DNA of 64,000 nt from Rhodosalinus halophilus (GTDB taxonomy: Bacteria > Pseudomonadota > Alphaproteobacteria > Rhodobacterales > Rhodobacteraceae). A program made the position numbers and the translations under genes. The notes beneath the pieces were generated by a model. The model saw only the letters and a list, made by a program, of their open reading frames with translations, did no database searches and was not told the DNA's origin. The stretch covers positions 62,001-126,000 of the forward strand of contig NZ_QNTQ01000008.1 of NCBI RefSeq assembly GCF_003298775.1, in the 5' to 3' direction. Below, piece by piece: positions 47,784 through 57,617 of the stretch (its first letter is position 1; each line of letters begins with the position of its first letter).

Positions 47784-47816
47784 GGGGGCGGGCCGGCGAG
47801 GGACCGGCCCGCCCCC
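47784..47816 (-). terminator. 13-bp perfect stem after the binding-protein gene
   Basis: Perfect 13-bp GC stem (GGGGGCGGGCCGG with its complement) and a 7-nt loop in the gap between the substrate-binding-protein gene and the Fe-ADH-like gene. No T-run follows in the minus direction, so it may be an mRNA-stabilising or attenuating stem that lets the binding protein be made in excess, as in many ABC operons. Confidence 0.6.
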
Positions 47817-47854
47817 GTGTCGGGTGCCGCGCCGCCGGCGGCGCGGCCGCGCGC

Positions 47855-49123
47855 TCAGCCCTCGTTGCCGCCGAGCGCGTTGCAGTCGGGCGTGGTGCGC
47901 GAGGGCAGGCCCATCGCGGTGAACGCCTCGACCGTCATGCCGAGCGTCTGGTTGACGTCGTCCTGGCGCGCCTTGAACTCGTTCTTGAGGCCGCCTTCGC
48001 CGTCCTCGACCACTTCGTTGATGAAGACCGAGCCGGTGGCCTGCCGGTTCTCGTTCAGCGTCACGGTGCCAAGCGGCGTCTCGAGCGGCATGGTGGCCAG
48101 CGCCTCCTGGAAGGCAGCCTGCCCGTCGGAGAGGTCGCCGTCGACTTCGTTCAGCGCCTGGATCGCCGCCAGCGTGGCGACGTAGTAGCCGACGCCGAAG
48201 AGCGACGGCGAGGGGAAGCGCTCGTCCTCCGGGAAGGCGTCACGATAGGCGGCGACATAGTCCTGCCAGGCCGGGTCGGGGTTGTCCTCGGCCAGCGGGC
48301 CGGAGGTCGGCGTGCCGATCAGCGCCTCCTTGGCGCGCCCCCGCGAGGTCAGCACCGTCTGATCGGCCATGATCGTGCCGCCGATCAAGTTGGTGTCGGC
48401 GCCGGCCTGGGCGTACTGGTTGAGGAAGTTGATCGCGTCGGTGCCGCCGACGCCCAGATAGATCGCGTCGATGTCGGTGGGCATCGCCGCGATCACGCCG
48501 CCAAAGTCGGACGAGCCGAGCGGCACCCAGAAGCGTTCGACGATCGTGCCGCCCGCGCGGCAGAAGTCGACCGCGAAGCCGAGGAAGTTCGTGTAGCCGA
48601 AGGAATAGTCGGCCGCGACCGTGGCGACGCGATCCCATCCCTTTTCCTCGACCACATAGGTGCCGAGGCCTGCGCCCCACTGCGCGCCGTCGAGGTTGAA
48701 GCGGAAGAAGTTCTCGGCGGGATCGACCCAGGTCGTCTCGAGCGCGCCGGAGATCCCGTTGATCACCGTGTGATCGGGAATCGTCTTGGCGAAATCGCGC
48801 ATCGCGATGCCTTCGGAGCCGGAGAGCGGACCGATGATGATGTCGACCTCGTCCTGCTCGATCAGCTTGCGCGCCTGGCGCACGGTGGTGTCGGGCGTCG
48901 TGTCGGTGGGCGCCACGACGGTCTCGATCTCGCGCCCGCCCGCGGAGCCGCCGGCCTGTTCGATGGCAAGCTCGACGTTGCGCACGCCGTCTGCGCCGCC
49001 CTCGGCGAAGGCGCCCTCGAGCGCGACGAGTATTCCGATTCGGACCGGATCGTCCTGCGCCATGGCGCCGGACGGCAGCCCGAGCGCCAATGCCGAAATC
49101 GAGGCGATAAGTGCCTTTCTCAT
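47855..49123 (-). CDS. periplasmic substrate-binding protein, LivK/LivJ (HAAT) type
   Basis: 422 residues with a signal peptide (residues 1-22, cleaved after AMA before QDDP). Type I periplasmic-binding fold: PVRIGILVALEGAFAEGGADG at the start, VATVAADYSFGYTNFLGF and IYLGVGGTDAINFL. Completes the importer with LivH, LivM, LivG and the LivF-Tm-1 fusion. Gap of 275 bp to the divergent epimerase gene probably holds its promoter; I saw no clear operator there. Confidence 0.94.
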   Translation of the reverse strand: MRKALIASISALALGLPSGAMAQDDPVRIGILVALEGAFAEGGADGVRNVELAIEQAGGSAGGREIETVVAPTDTTPDTTVRQARKLIEQDEVDIIIGPLSGSEGIAMRDFAKTIPDHTVINGISGALETTWVDPAENFFRFNLDGAQWGAGLGTYVVEEKGWDRVATVAADYSFGYTNFLGFAVDFCRAGGTIVERFWVPLGSSDFGGVIAAMPTDIDAIYLGVGGTDAINFLNQYAQAGADTNLIGGTIMADQTVLTSRGRAKEALIGTPTSGPLAEDNPDPAWQDYVAAYRDAFPEDERFPSPSLFGVGYYVATLAAIQALNEVDGDLSDGQAAFQEALATMPLETPLGTVTLNENRQATGSVFINEVVEDGEGGLKNEFKARQDDVNQTLGMTVEAFTAMGLPSRTTPDCNALGGNEG

Positions 49124-49398
49124 GGGTCTCCTCCCGTGTCAGTCGCAGGCCGAAGCGTCCTTGTCCATTGCCGTCCCGCCGCCTGCACTTCCGGACAATG
49201 GCAATCGGGTCAGGCTAGGCGCTCGGGCGCGCGGCCACGATTGCCCCCTGCCTTGCGCCATATCCGCCTGTCTGATTCTTTTTTGCTCCGCCGCATGCAC
49301 GCGTCGCCCGCGACCTGCCGGTTGCCGACTGCCGGGTATGGACTGGCCTGCCGCTCTCGATCACTCTTCGGCGGAACCAGAAACGGGGGACACCGGCC

Positions 49399-50373
49399 GT
49401 GGATGCACTCACAGACCCTTTCCTGATCGATCCGGCCGCTTTGCCCGGCCCGGTGCTGGTGACCGGCGCGGGCGGATGCATCGGCGCCTGGACCGTGGCG
49501 ATCCTGTCGCGCTCTGGCGTGCCCGTCGTGGCCTTCGACCTGAACGACGCGCGTGCGCGTCCCGCGCTGGTGATGGGGGAAGAGGGTGCCGCCGCCCTGA
49601 CGTGGGAGACCGGCGACATCGCCGACCGCGGCCGCCTCGACGAGATCTGCGACCGCCACGGGATCGGCGCGATCATCCACCTCGCCGGGCTTCAGGTGCC
49701 CTTCTGCAAGGCCGACCCCGCCGCGGGCGCGCGCGTCAACGTCGAGGGCACGATCAACGTGCTGGAACTGGCCCGCCACCGCAGGCTGAAGCGGACGGCC
49801 TACGCCAGCTCGGTCGCGGCCCACGGAATGCCGCCGGGCGGCGAGGCCGTCGCCACGCTCTACGGCGCCTACAAGCTGGCCAACGAATACACCGCGCGGA
49901 TCTACTGGCTCGACTGGGGCGTGCCCTCGGTCGGGATCCGGCCCAACGTGGTCTACGGCGTCGGGCGCGACCAGGGCATGACCTCGGGGGTCAGCGTGGC
50001 GCTGGCGCACGCCGCGCGCGGCGAGGCCTACGAGATCGCCTTCGGCGGGCCTGTCAGCTGGCTCTACGCGGGCGAGGCCGCCGCCGCCTTCATCGCCGCC
50101 GTCGCCCGCGAGGGTGACGATGCCCGCGTCTTCGACCTGAACGGCGCCTGCATCTCGGTGGAGGACGGCATCGAGATCCTGTCGCGGATCGCGCCGGGTC
50201 ACCGGGTGACGACGACCGGCACACGCCTGCCGTTCCCGCCGGATCTGAGCGACGGGCCGATCCGGGACCAGCTTGGCGACTACCCCTCGATCGCGCCCGA
50301 GGAGGGGATCCGCGCGACCTACGAGGCCTTCGCGCGCCTCGCGGGGCAGGGCAGGCTCGCGGCACAGGCCTGA
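49399..50373 (+). CDS. NAD-dependent epimerase/dehydratase family protein (extended SDR)
   Basis: 324 residues. Cofactor motif VTGAGGCIGAW at 21-31, HLAGLQVP, and the catalytic Tyr-x3-Lys in YGAYKLANEY. Extended SDRs of this size act on nucleotide sugars or on other hydroxy/oxo intermediates. It faces away from the catabolic cluster (divergent from the binding protein gene) and may be controlled by the same region. Confidence 0.9.
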   Translation: MDALTDPFLIDPAALPGPVLVTGAGGCIGAWTVAILSRSGVPVVAFDLNDARARPALVMGEEGAAALTWETGDIADRGRLDEICDRHGIGAIIHLAGLQVPFCKADPAAGARVNVEGTINVLELARHRRLKRTAYASSVAAHGMPPGGEAVATLYGAYKLANEYTARIYWLDWGVPSVGIRPNVVYGVGRDQGMTSGVSVALAHAARGEAYEIAFGGPVSWLYAGEAAAAFIAAVAREGDDARVFDLNGACISVEDGIEILSRIAPGHRVTTTGTRLPFPPDLSDGPIRDQLGDYPSIAPEEGIRATYEAFARLAGQGRLAAQA

Positions 50374-50398
50374 CCCGACCCGCGGGATCACGGCCCTG

Positions 50399-51232
50399 TC
50401 AGCGGCGCGTTCCGGCCGCGACGAGATACTCGCGCGGCACGCAGACCCCGAGATCGGTGGCGAAGCCGTCGTGGAAGGCGACGAACTCGCGCTCGAGCGA
50501 CCTTGCGTCGGCCGCGTCCAGCTTGCCGGCGAGCGTGCGCAGCGGACCGTAGCCCTCGACGAAGGTCCGCCAGGCGGATTGCCCGTCGGGTTCGCGATAG
50601 AAGGAGGTGCCCCGCTCGAACGCGAGATCGAAATGGTCGCCGAGCAGCTCGGTCAGGCGCGCCTCGCGGCCCCAGTCAAAGGGCGAGGGCGGCGGCGTGC
50701 CGGCAGGCTGCTGCGGCATGTAGGCCTTCATGATCCTGAACATCTCGAAGACGTTGCCCTCGGGTGTCCAGGTGGCCAGCGCGATACGGCCCCCCGGCTT
50801 GCAGACGCGCGCGAGCTCGGCGGCGGCATCCTCGGGGCGTTGCACGAACATGATGCCGAAGCTCGAGAAGACCGCGTCGAACGCGGCGTCGGGATAGGGC
50901 AGGGCCTCCGCGTCGCCGAGGTCGAAGGCGATGTCGAGGTTGCGCGCGGCGGCCATCTCCTCGGCCGCGCCCAGCATGTCGGGCGCGAAGTCGACGCCCG
51001 TCACGGTGCAGCCGCGGGCGGCCATGCGCCGCGCGGCCCAGCCGGTCCCCGTCGCCACGTCGAGCACATGGCCGCCCCGGGGCGGGTCGAGACGCTCGAT
51101 GCAGTGCTCGATGGCGTCCAGGATCCCGCGGCTGACCTCGTCATAGGCCCCGCCGCCGCTGGACCAGGTGGCCGAGGGCGTCGCGTTGTGGCTGCGGATC
51201 GTCTCGCCGCGACGGCGCGTTGCAAGTGTCAT
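50399..51232 (-). CDS. class I SAM-dependent methyltransferase
   Basis: 277 residues. SAM motif VLDVATGTGWAARRMA, GVDFAPDMLG, and the post-motif DAVFSSFGIMFV, typical of UbiE/Methyltransf_11-like proteins. GGAGGTAACC precedes the ATG. Convergent with the epimerase gene and otherwise isolated; substrate unknown. Confidence 0.9.
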   Translation of the reverse strand: MTLATRRRGETIRSHNATPSATWSSGGGAYDEVSRGILDAIEHCIERLDPPRGGHVLDVATGTGWAARRMAARGCTVTGVDFAPDMLGAAEEMAAARNLDIAFDLGDAEALPYPDAAFDAVFSSFGIMFVQRPEDAAAELARVCKPGGRIALATWTPEGNVFEMFRIMKAYMPQQPAGTPPPSPFDWGREARLTELLGDHFDLAFERGTSFYREPDGQSAWRTFVEGYGPLRTLAGKLDAADARSLEREFVAFHDGFATDLGVCVPREYLVAAGTRR

Positions 51233-51676
51233 GGTTACCTCCGTTGAAATGTGATGGCAGAGATCCCGTCGTTGGCCGACGACGCGCGCGACGCGGCCCC
51301 GAACCTCGCCCGGAGCAGTCGTTGCATCCGGCAGACGGCAACTCGGCCATGCCTCTCCCTCCTCTGCATGCCGTCCCGTCCCCCGGAACGGCTGCGACGC
51401 GTCAGCGAGACTCGCACCGGCGGTCGGCTCGGGGCTAGTCCACGGACTGAACCCCGCGCTCGCATTTCTGAGACGTCGGAGGGCGCGTCATTCAGCGGCG
51501 GCGCGTGACGGCGGGTCATGAAAGCCGATGCCGGCATCCCGGCCCGGGCAGGAGGCGACAGCTGCATGTCCTGCCGCGCGCCGCAGACACGTCTTTTGCA
51601 GGCAACGCACGCCGTGCCAGCGCCGGCTTAACGGCGTGACGCCAGGCTCGCGGCATCCCCATGCAGGAGGCATGCG
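51233..51676. other. 444-bp gap without a convincing gene
   Basis: Between the methyltransferase and the endolysin gene. Frames of up to about 110 codons are present on both strands but are rich in Arg/Pro/Ser and look like GC-rich noise. A TTAAC half-site lies at about 51627, without a partner TTAA. The gap coincides with the inferred right edge of the accessory region. Confidence 0.45.
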
Positions 51677-52288
51677 ATGCGGAGCGTGCGAGAGATCGCC
51701 GAAGAGATCGTGGACCGCGAAGGCGGCTACGTGAACGACCCCGACGACCCCGGCGGCGCCACGAAACACGGGGTCACCATCCACACCCTGCGCCGGCTGG
51801 GGCTCGACCTCGACGGCGACGGGGCCGTGACCGAGGCCGACGTGCGGCGGATTTCGCGCGAGCAGGCCGTCGAGATCTTTCTGCGCCACTACTACGAGGC
51901 GCCGGGAATCGGGCGGCTGCCCGAGGCGCTGCGCGCCTCGGTCTTCGACATGTACGTGAATGCCGGCGCGAACGCGGTGAAGATCCTGCAGCGCCTGCTG
52001 GGCGACATGGGGCTGCGCGTCGCGGTGGACGGCATCATCGGCCCCGAGACCGCGCGGGCCGCCCATGAGGCCGCGGCGCTCGCGCCCGAACATCTGGCCG
52101 ACGCCTACGGCATCGCGCGGCGCAATTACTACTTCCGCCTCGCCGACGCCCGCCCGGCGAGCCGCAAGTACGCCCGCGCGCGCGACGGCGGCAAGGGCGG
52201 GTGGATCGCCCGTGCCGAGGCCTTCATCTCGCCGCGCTACCACATGACCGAGGCGGAGTTTCGCGCGCGGGTGGCGGCATGGGACTGA
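51677..52288 (+). CDS. GH108 peptidoglycan hydrolase / endolysin
   Basis: 203 residues. The N-terminal GH108 catalytic region includes DREGGYVNDPDDPGGATKHGVT with catalytic Glu15; a C-terminal peptidoglycan-binding-like part (VDGIIGPETARAA) follows. It overlaps the holin gene by 10 bp, a phage-type lysis cassette. Rhodobacter capsulatus uses a comparable endolysin/holin pair, encoded outside the main cluster, for gene transfer agent release; equivalence here is inferred. Confidence 0.92.
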   Translation: MRSVREIAEEIVDREGGYVNDPDDPGGATKHGVTIHTLRRLGLDLDGDGAVTEADVRRISREQAVEIFLRHYYEAPGIGRLPEALRASVFDMYVNAGANAVKILQRLLGDMGLRVAVDGIIGPETARAAHEAAALAPEHLADAYGIARRNYYFRLADARPASRKYARARDGGKGGWIARAEAFISPRYHMTEAEFRARVAAWD

Positions 52289-52800
52289 TCGGTCGCCTCG
52301 TCGACGCCCTCTTCGGAGAGAGCCGCAACGTCCTCAAGGAGACGGCGGAGGTCTTTCGCGTGAACGCCGAGGCGGAGGCCGTGCGCGACGCGGACGCGCA
52401 GGCCGCGGCGCTCGCGCAGTTCGCGGCCGAGTTCGCCCATCCGCGGCGCGGGGCCTTCGACCGGCTGGTGGACGGGCTCAACCGCCTGCCGCGCCCGGCG
52501 ATGGCACTGGGAACGCTGGCGCTCTTCGCCGCCGCGATGGCGGCGCCCCTTTGGTTCGCCGAACGCATGCGGGCGCTGGCCGCGGTGCCCGAGCCGCTCT
52601 GGTGGCTGCTGGGCGCGGTCGTGAGCTTCTACTTCGGCGCGCGTCACCAGGCCAAGGGGCAGGAGTTCCAGCGCGCGCTGGCCGCCGGGCTGCTGCGCGC
52701 CGCGCCGCGCGCGCGGCAGGCGGCCGCCGAGGCGCCGGGCGAGTCCAACCCGGCGCTCGACGACTGGCGCGCGCGCGGCGCCCGCCCCGCGACAAGGTGA
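52279..52800 (+). CDS. holin-like membrane protein
   Basis: 173 residues. An N-terminal amphipathic part, two membrane segments (about 78-97 and 108-126), and a basic/Ala-rich tail. ATG 52279 overlaps the end of the endolysin gene by 10 bp, so the pair is translationally coupled. Holins form pores that let the endolysin reach the wall. The hydrophobic hairpin and neighbour support the call; sequence identity to a named holin cannot be checked here. Confidence 0.8.
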   Translation: MGLIGRLVDALFGESRNVLKETAEVFRVNAEAEAVRDADAQAAALAQFAAEFAHPRRGAFDRLVDGLNRLPRPAMALGTLALFAAAMAAPLWFAERMRALAAVPEPLWWLLGAVVSFYFGARHQAKGQEFQRALAAGLLRAAPRARQAAAEAPGESNPALDDWRARGARPATR

Positions 52801-52855
52801 TCCGGGGCCGCCGAATCCGATTGGCCGTGGCAGCCGCTGCGGCTATATTCGGGCC

Positions 52856-54838
52856 ATGATTACCGAACTCGGCCACTTCGCCCTCGTCCTCGCGTTTTTC
52901 GTCGCGATCGTGCAGTCCGTCGTGCCGCTGGTGGGCGCGCACAAACGCTGGCCGGGCTGGATCGCGGTGGGCGAGCCCGCGGCGACCACGCAGCTTCTGC
53001 TGGTGGGTTTCTCCTTCGCTGCGCTGACCTGGGCCTTCGTGACCTCGGACTTCAGCCTCCAGCTGGTGACGCTGAACTCCCACTCGGCCAAGCCGCTGAT
53101 CTACAAGATCACCGGCGTCTGGGGGAACCACGAGGGCTCGATGCTGCTCTGGGTGCTGATCCTGGCGCTCTTCGGCGCGATGGCGGCCTGGTTCGGGGGC
53201 AACCTGCCGCCGACGCTGCGCGCGCGGGTGCTGGCCGTTCAGGGGATGATCGGGGTGGCCTTCCTGGCCTTCATCCTCTTCACCTCCAACCCCTTCATCC
53301 GCCTCGCCACGCCACCCTTCGACGGGCAGGATCTCAATCCGCTGTTGCAGGATCCGGGCCTCGCGCTGCACCCGCCCTTCCTCTATCTCGGCTACGTGGG
53401 TCTCTCGATCTGCTTCAGCTTCGCCGTCGGCGCGCTGCTCGAGGGGCGTGTCGACGCCGCCTGGGGCCGCTGGGTGCGGCCCTGGACGCTGGCGGCCTGG
53501 GTCTTCCTGACCATCGGCATCGCGCTCGGCTCGTGGTGGGCCTATTACGAACTCGGCTGGGGCGGCTTCTGGTTCTGGGATCCGGTCGAGAACGCCAGCT
53601 TCATGCCCTGGCTTCTGGCGGTCGCGCTGCTGCATTCCGCGATCGTCGTGGAGAAGCGCGAGGCGCTCAAGAGCTGGACGATCCTGCTGGCCATTCTCGC
53701 CTTCGGTTTCTCGCTCATCGGCACCTTCATCGTGCGATCGGGGCTGCTGACGAGCGTGCACGCCTTCGCCAACGATCCCGAGCGCGGCGTCTTCATCCTG
53801 CTGATCCTCGCCGTCTTCATGCTCGGCGCGCTCACGCTCTTCGCGGCGCGGGCGAGCGTCATGGAGGCGCGCGGCGTCTTCGGCATGGCCAGCCGCGAGT
53901 CGGCGCTGGTGGCCAACAACGTGCTCCTCGCCGTGTCGTGCTTCGTCGTCTTCGTCGGCACGATGTGGCCGATGGTGGCCGAGATGTTCTTCGACCGGAA
54001 GCTCAGCGTCGGCCCGCCCTTCTTCGACGCCGCCTTCACGCCCTTCATGGTGCTGCTGGGCCTGATCCTGCCGGTGGGCGCGATCATGCCATGGAAGCGG
54101 GCGCGCATCGGCCGCGCGCTGCGCACGCTCCGTCCGGCAGCGCTTTTAGCTCTGGCGGTCGGCGGCCTGACCTGGGCGATGCAGACGGGCAACTCGCTGC
54201 TGGGGCCGGTGGGCCTCTTCCTGGGGGCCTGGCTGGTCTCGGGCGCGGCGGTGGACCTTTGGCTGCGCGCGGGTCGGACGCCTGCGCGCCTGACGCGCCT
54301 GCCGCGGGCGGACTGGGGCCGCGCGGTGGCGCACTCGGGCTTCGGCATAACGGTGCTCGCCATCGCCGGTCTGCTCGCCTGGGAACAGGAGGACATCCGC
54401 GTCGTCCAGGAGGGCGAAAGCTGGCAGATGGCAGGCTTCGACCTCACGCTCGAGGAGGTGCGCGAGCTGCCTTACAACCCGGCGGAGGGGCGGAACTACT
54501 ACTCCACCATGGGCATGATCACCCTGGCGCGGGACGGGCGCGAGATCGCGACACTCACCCCCGAGAAGCGCAACTATCCGATCGCCCGGATGCCCACGAC
54601 CGAGGCGGGCATCGACTACCGCATCCTGCGCGACGTCTATGTCGTGCTGGGCGATCCGCAGGACGACGGCGGCTGGGCGGTACGCACCTATCTCAAGCCT
54701 CTCGCGAACTGGATCTGGGCGGGCTCGGCGCTCATGGCGCTCGGCGGCGCGCTCAGCCTGTCGGACCGTCGCTACCGGGTGGCCGCCGGCGCGCGCAAGA
54801 CGAAGCCGGCGCCCGCCACGGGGGTGCCTGCGGAATGA
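52856..54838 (+). CDS. ccmF: cytochrome c maturation heme lyase subunit CcmF
   Basis: 660 residues with about 15 membrane helices. The tryptophan-rich WWD heme-handling region is GGFWFWDPVENASFMPWL; LHPPFLYLGYVGLS and IVRSGLLTSVHAFA are also standard. It attaches heme to apocytochrome c with CcmH. Its stop overlaps the ccmH start (ATGA). Confidence 0.97.
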   Translation: MITELGHFALVLAFFVAIVQSVVPLVGAHKRWPGWIAVGEPAATTQLLLVGFSFAALTWAFVTSDFSLQLVTLNSHSAKPLIYKITGVWGNHEGSMLLWVLILALFGAMAAWFGGNLPPTLRARVLAVQGMIGVAFLAFILFTSNPFIRLATPPFDGQDLNPLLQDPGLALHPPFLYLGYVGLSICFSFAVGALLEGRVDAAWGRWVRPWTLAAWVFLTIGIALGSWWAYYELGWGGFWFWDPVENASFMPWLLAVALLHSAIVVEKREALKSWTILLAILAFGFSLIGTFIVRSGLLTSVHAFANDPERGVFILLILAVFMLGALTLFAARASVMEARGVFGMASRESALVANNVLLAVSCFVVFVGTMWPMVAEMFFDRKLSVGPPFFDAAFTPFMVLLGLILPVGAIMPWKRARIGRALRTLRPAALLALAVGGLTWAMQTGNSLLGPVGLFLGAWLVSGAAVDLWLRAGRTPARLTRLPRADWGRAVAHSGFGITVLAIAGLLAWEQEDIRVVQEGESWQMAGFDLTLEEVRELPYNPAEGRNYYSTMGMITLARDGREIATLTPEKRNYPIARMPTTEAGIDYRILRDVYVVLGDPQDDGGWAVRTYLKPLANWIWAGSALMALGGALSLSDRRYRVAAGARKTKPAPATGVPAE

Positions 54839-55287
54839 GGCGCCTGATCCTGATCCTCGCGCTGCTGGCGAGCCCGCTGGCGGCGGTGCAGCCCGACGAA
54901 GTGCTCGACGACCCCGTTCTGGAAGAGCGGGCGCGCGAGATCTCCGAAGGTCTGCGCTGCATGGTCTGCCGCAACGAGAGCATCGACGAATCGAACGCGC
55001 CGCTCGCCCGCGACATGCGGCTCATGGTGCGCGAGCGGCTGGTCGCCGGCGACTCGGACGAGGAGGTGGTGCAGTATGTCGTCGAACGCTACGGCGAATA
55101 CGCGCTGCTCAACCCGCGCGCGACAGGCGCGAACTGGATCCTCTGGCTCGCGGGGCCGGCGATGCTGCTGGTGGCGGCGCTGATCGCGGGGCTCTATCTG
55201 CGCGGGCGCGCCCGGGCGAAGCCACCGTCGGACGACGGGCTGTCGGCCGACGAGGAAGCGCGGCTCAAGGCGCTGCTCGAGGACTGA
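54835..55287 (+). CDS. ccmH: cytochrome c maturation protein CcmH (CcmL type)
   Basis: 150 residues. Signal sequence, then the redox motif LRCMVCRNESI (LRCxxC), in which the usual Gln after the second Cys is Arg, and a C-terminal membrane helix (about 100-122). It reduces apocytochrome cysteines before heme attachment. Confidence 0.94.
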   Translation: MRRLILILALLASPLAAVQPDEVLDDPVLEERAREISEGLRCMVCRNESIDESNAPLARDMRLMVRERLVAGDSDEEVVQYVVERYGEYALLNPRATGANWILWLAGPAMLLVAALIAGLYLRGRARAKPPSDDGLSADEEARLKALLED

Positions 55288-55352
55288 CCCCTTCCCCTCG
55301 GCGCCCCATGCGGTAGAACCGGCGCGAGCCGGAGAAAAGAGAGGGGCCGGGC

Positions 55353-56129
55353 ATGGACTATCAGACCATCACGCTGGAGATCGCCGACGACATCGCGGTG
55401 GTGCGGCTCGACCGCCCCGACGTGATGAACGCGATGAACACACAGATGCGCGCCGAGATCGGCCATGCGGTGCGCGAGGCGGGGCAGGGCGCCCGGGTCG
55501 TCGTGCTCACGGGCAACGGCCGCGCCTTCTGCTCGGGTCAAGACCTGGGCGACGAGCAGGACGCCGCCAACATGGATCTCGAGCGGATCCTGCGGGACGA
55601 ATACGTGCCCATGCTGCGGGCGATCTACGACTGCCCGGTGCCGGTGATCGCCGCGGTCAACGGCCCGGCGGCGGGGGCGGGGGCCAACCTCGCGCTGGCC
55701 GCCGATGTCGTGATCGCGACCGAAAGCGCCTATTTCATGCAGGCCTTCACCCGGATCGGCCTGATCCCCGACGCGGGCGGGACATGGTTCCTGCCGCGGC
55801 AGATGGGGCTGGCCAAGGCGATGGGGGCTGCGCTTTTCGCCGAGCGCATCAGCGCACGCCAGGCCGACGACTGGGGAATGATCTGGGAGGCGGTCGCCGA
55901 CGAGCCCTTCGAGGAGCACTGGCGCAAGCGCGCCGCGCATCTCGCCCAGGGGCCGACGCGCGCCTACAACGCCGTGCGCCAGGCGATCCGCGGCGCCTTC
56001 GAGGCGGGACTGGACGACCAGCTCATGCTCGAGGCGCGGCTGCAGGGCCAGTGCGGCAAGACACGCGACTTCCAGGAAGGCGTCCTCGCCTTCCTGGAAA
56101 AGCGCCCTGCGACCTACGAGGGGCGCTGA
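55353..56129 (+). CDS. enoyl-CoA hydratase/isomerase family protein, PaaG-like
   Basis: 258 residues. Oxyanion motif FCSGQDLGD, Gly-rich GPAAGAGANLALAAD, and IGLIPDAGGTWFLPR where PaaG-type proteins carry the catalytic Asp. PaaG isomerises the epoxide-CoA of phenylacetate degradation; related hydratases look similar, so the exact reaction is uncertain. It is a single gene between ccmH and gltA, not beside other paa genes. Confidence 0.9.
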   Translation: MDYQTITLEIADDIAVVRLDRPDVMNAMNTQMRAEIGHAVREAGQGARVVVLTGNGRAFCSGQDLGDEQDAANMDLERILRDEYVPMLRAIYDCPVPVIAAVNGPAAGAGANLALAADVVIATESAYFMQAFTRIGLIPDAGGTWFLPRQMGLAKAMGAALFAERISARQADDWGMIWEAVADEPFEEHWRKRAAHLAQGPTRAYNAVRQAIRGAFEAGLDDQLMLEARLQGQCGKTRDFQEGVLAFLEKRPATYEGR

Positions 56130-56189
56130 ACCGCCCTATTGGGGCCACGCTGCGCGACACCGCAGACGCGGTCAGAGGAAAGCGGATGA

Positions 56190-56230
56190 CGCCAGGCCGG
56201 GCGGGGCATGTTGGCCGCGCCCGGCTGGCG
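56190..56230. terminator. hairpin between the convergent hydratase and gltA genes
   Basis: Imperfect inverted repeat, CGCCAGGCCGGGCG with its partner CGCCCGGCTGGCG, one bulge and a 12- to 14-nt loop. It would serve both converging transcripts. Confidence 0.5.
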
Positions 56231-56258
56231 TTGCAGCAGGCCGCGTAGGCCGGCAGGC

Positions 56259-57554
56259 TCAGCGGTTCTCGATATCGACGTAGTCGCGGTTCGTGGCCCC
56301 GAGATAGAGCTGCCGCGGACGCCCGATCTTCATCTGCGGGTCGGCGATCATCTCCTTCCACTGGCTGATCCAGCCGACGGTGCGCGACACCGCGAAGATC
56401 GGCGTGAACATGGAGGTCGGAAAGCCCATCGCCTCGAGGATGATGCCCGAGTAGAAATCGACGTTGGGGAAGAGCTTCTTGTCGCGGAAATAGTCGTCCG
56501 AGAGCGCGATCCGCTCCAGCTCCTTGGCGACCTGTAGAACCTTGTTGTTCTCGATGCCCAGCAGCTCCAGCACCTCGTCGGCCGACTGCTTCATCACCTT
56601 CGCGCGCGGGTCGAAGTTCTTGTAGACGCGGTGGCCGAAGCCCATCAGGCGGAAGGGGTCGTTCTTGTCCTTGGCGCGCTCGATGTATTCCGGGATGTTC
56701 TCGACCTCGCCGATCTGCTTGAGCATCTCGAGGCAGGCCTGGTTCGCGCCGCCGTGCGCCGGCCCCCAGAGACAGGCGATGCCCGCCGCGATGCAGGCGA
56801 AGGGATTGGCGCCCGAGGAGGAGGCGAGCCGCACCGTCGAGGTCGAGGCGTTCTGTTCGTGGTCGGCGTGCAGCGTGAAGATCCGGTCCATCGCGCGGCT
56901 CAGGATCGGATCGACCACGTAGTCCTCCGCCGGCACGGCGAAGCACATGCGCAGGAAGTTCGACGCATAGTCGAGATCGTTGCGCGGATAGACGAAGGGC
57001 TGGCCGATCGAATATTTGTAGGCCCAGGCCGCGATCGTCGGCATCTTGGCGATCATCCGGATCGAGGCGACCTCGCGCTGCCAGGGATCGGTGATGTCGG
57101 TCGAGTCGTGATAGAAGGCCGACATCGCGCCGACGACGCCCACCATGATCGCCATGGGATGCGCGTCACGCCGGAAGCCGCGGAAGAAATACTGCATCTG
57201 TTCGTGCAGCATCGTGTGATTGGTCACGCGGCTCTCGAAATCCTCCAGCTGCGCCGCCGTGGGCAGTTCGCCGTAGAGCAGCAGGTAGCAGACCTCGAGG
57301 TAGTGCGACTTCTCGGCGAGCTGGTCGATCGGGTAGCCCCGGTGCAGCAGCTCGCCCTTGTCGCCGTCGATGTAGGTGATCGTCGAGTCGCATGAGGCGG
57401 TCGAGGTGAATCCCGGGTCATAGGTGAACACGCCCGCGTCCGCATAGAGCTTGCGGATGTCGATGACTTCGGGGCCCGCGGTCGGGCTGAACATCGGAAG
57501 CTCGTGCTCCTGCCCGTCGATCGTCAGCTTGGCCGTCTTGGTGCTTTCCGGCAT
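56259..57554 (-). CDS. gltA: citrate synthase
   Basis: 431 residues, the hexameric type of Gram-negative bacteria. Catalytic triad regions: His in WGPAHGGAN, His in FGHRVYKN, Asp in NVDFYSG. It condenses acetyl-CoA with oxaloacetate at the entry of the TCA cycle. The start at 57554 gives [14 protein letters not shown], the conserved beginning; the longer open frame overlaps the gltX terminator. Confidence 0.98.
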   Translation of the reverse strand: MPESTKTAKLTIDGQEHELPMFSPTAGPEVIDIRKLYADAGVFTYDPGFTSTASCDSTITYIDGDKGELLHRGYPIDQLAEKSHYLEVCYLLLYGELPTAAQLEDFESRVTNHTMLHEQMQYFFRGFRRDAHPMAIMVGVVGAMSAFYHDSTDITDPWQREVASIRMIAKMPTIAAWAYKYSIGQPFVYPRNDLDYASNFLRMCFAVPAEDYVVDPILSRAMDRIFTLHADHEQNASTSTVRLASSSGANPFACIAAGIACLWGPAHGGANQACLEMLKQIGEVENIPEYIERAKDKNDPFRLMGFGHRVYKNFDPRAKVMKQSADEVLELLGIENNKVLQVAKELERIALSDDYFRDKKLFPNVDFYSGIILEAMGFPTSMFTPIFAVSRTVGWISQWKEMIADPQMKIGRPRQLYLGATNRDYVDIENR

Positions 57555-57617
57555 GTGCACACCCTCGTCCTCGGGCCCGGGGGCGCATCGCGCGGCCCGG
57601 GCGATTGATCCCGAACG

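Noticed and set aside
49124-49398. Operator formed by CCATTG and CAATGG half-sites near 49165-49200
   Set aside because: The arms are only 6 bp and 25 bp apart, with no relation to the AraC half-sites I would expect; it is not distinguishable from chance.
51251-51508. 85-codon frame in the gap before the endolysin gene
   Set aside because: Arg/Pro/Ser-rich, no SD, no motif; similar frames occur on the other strand.
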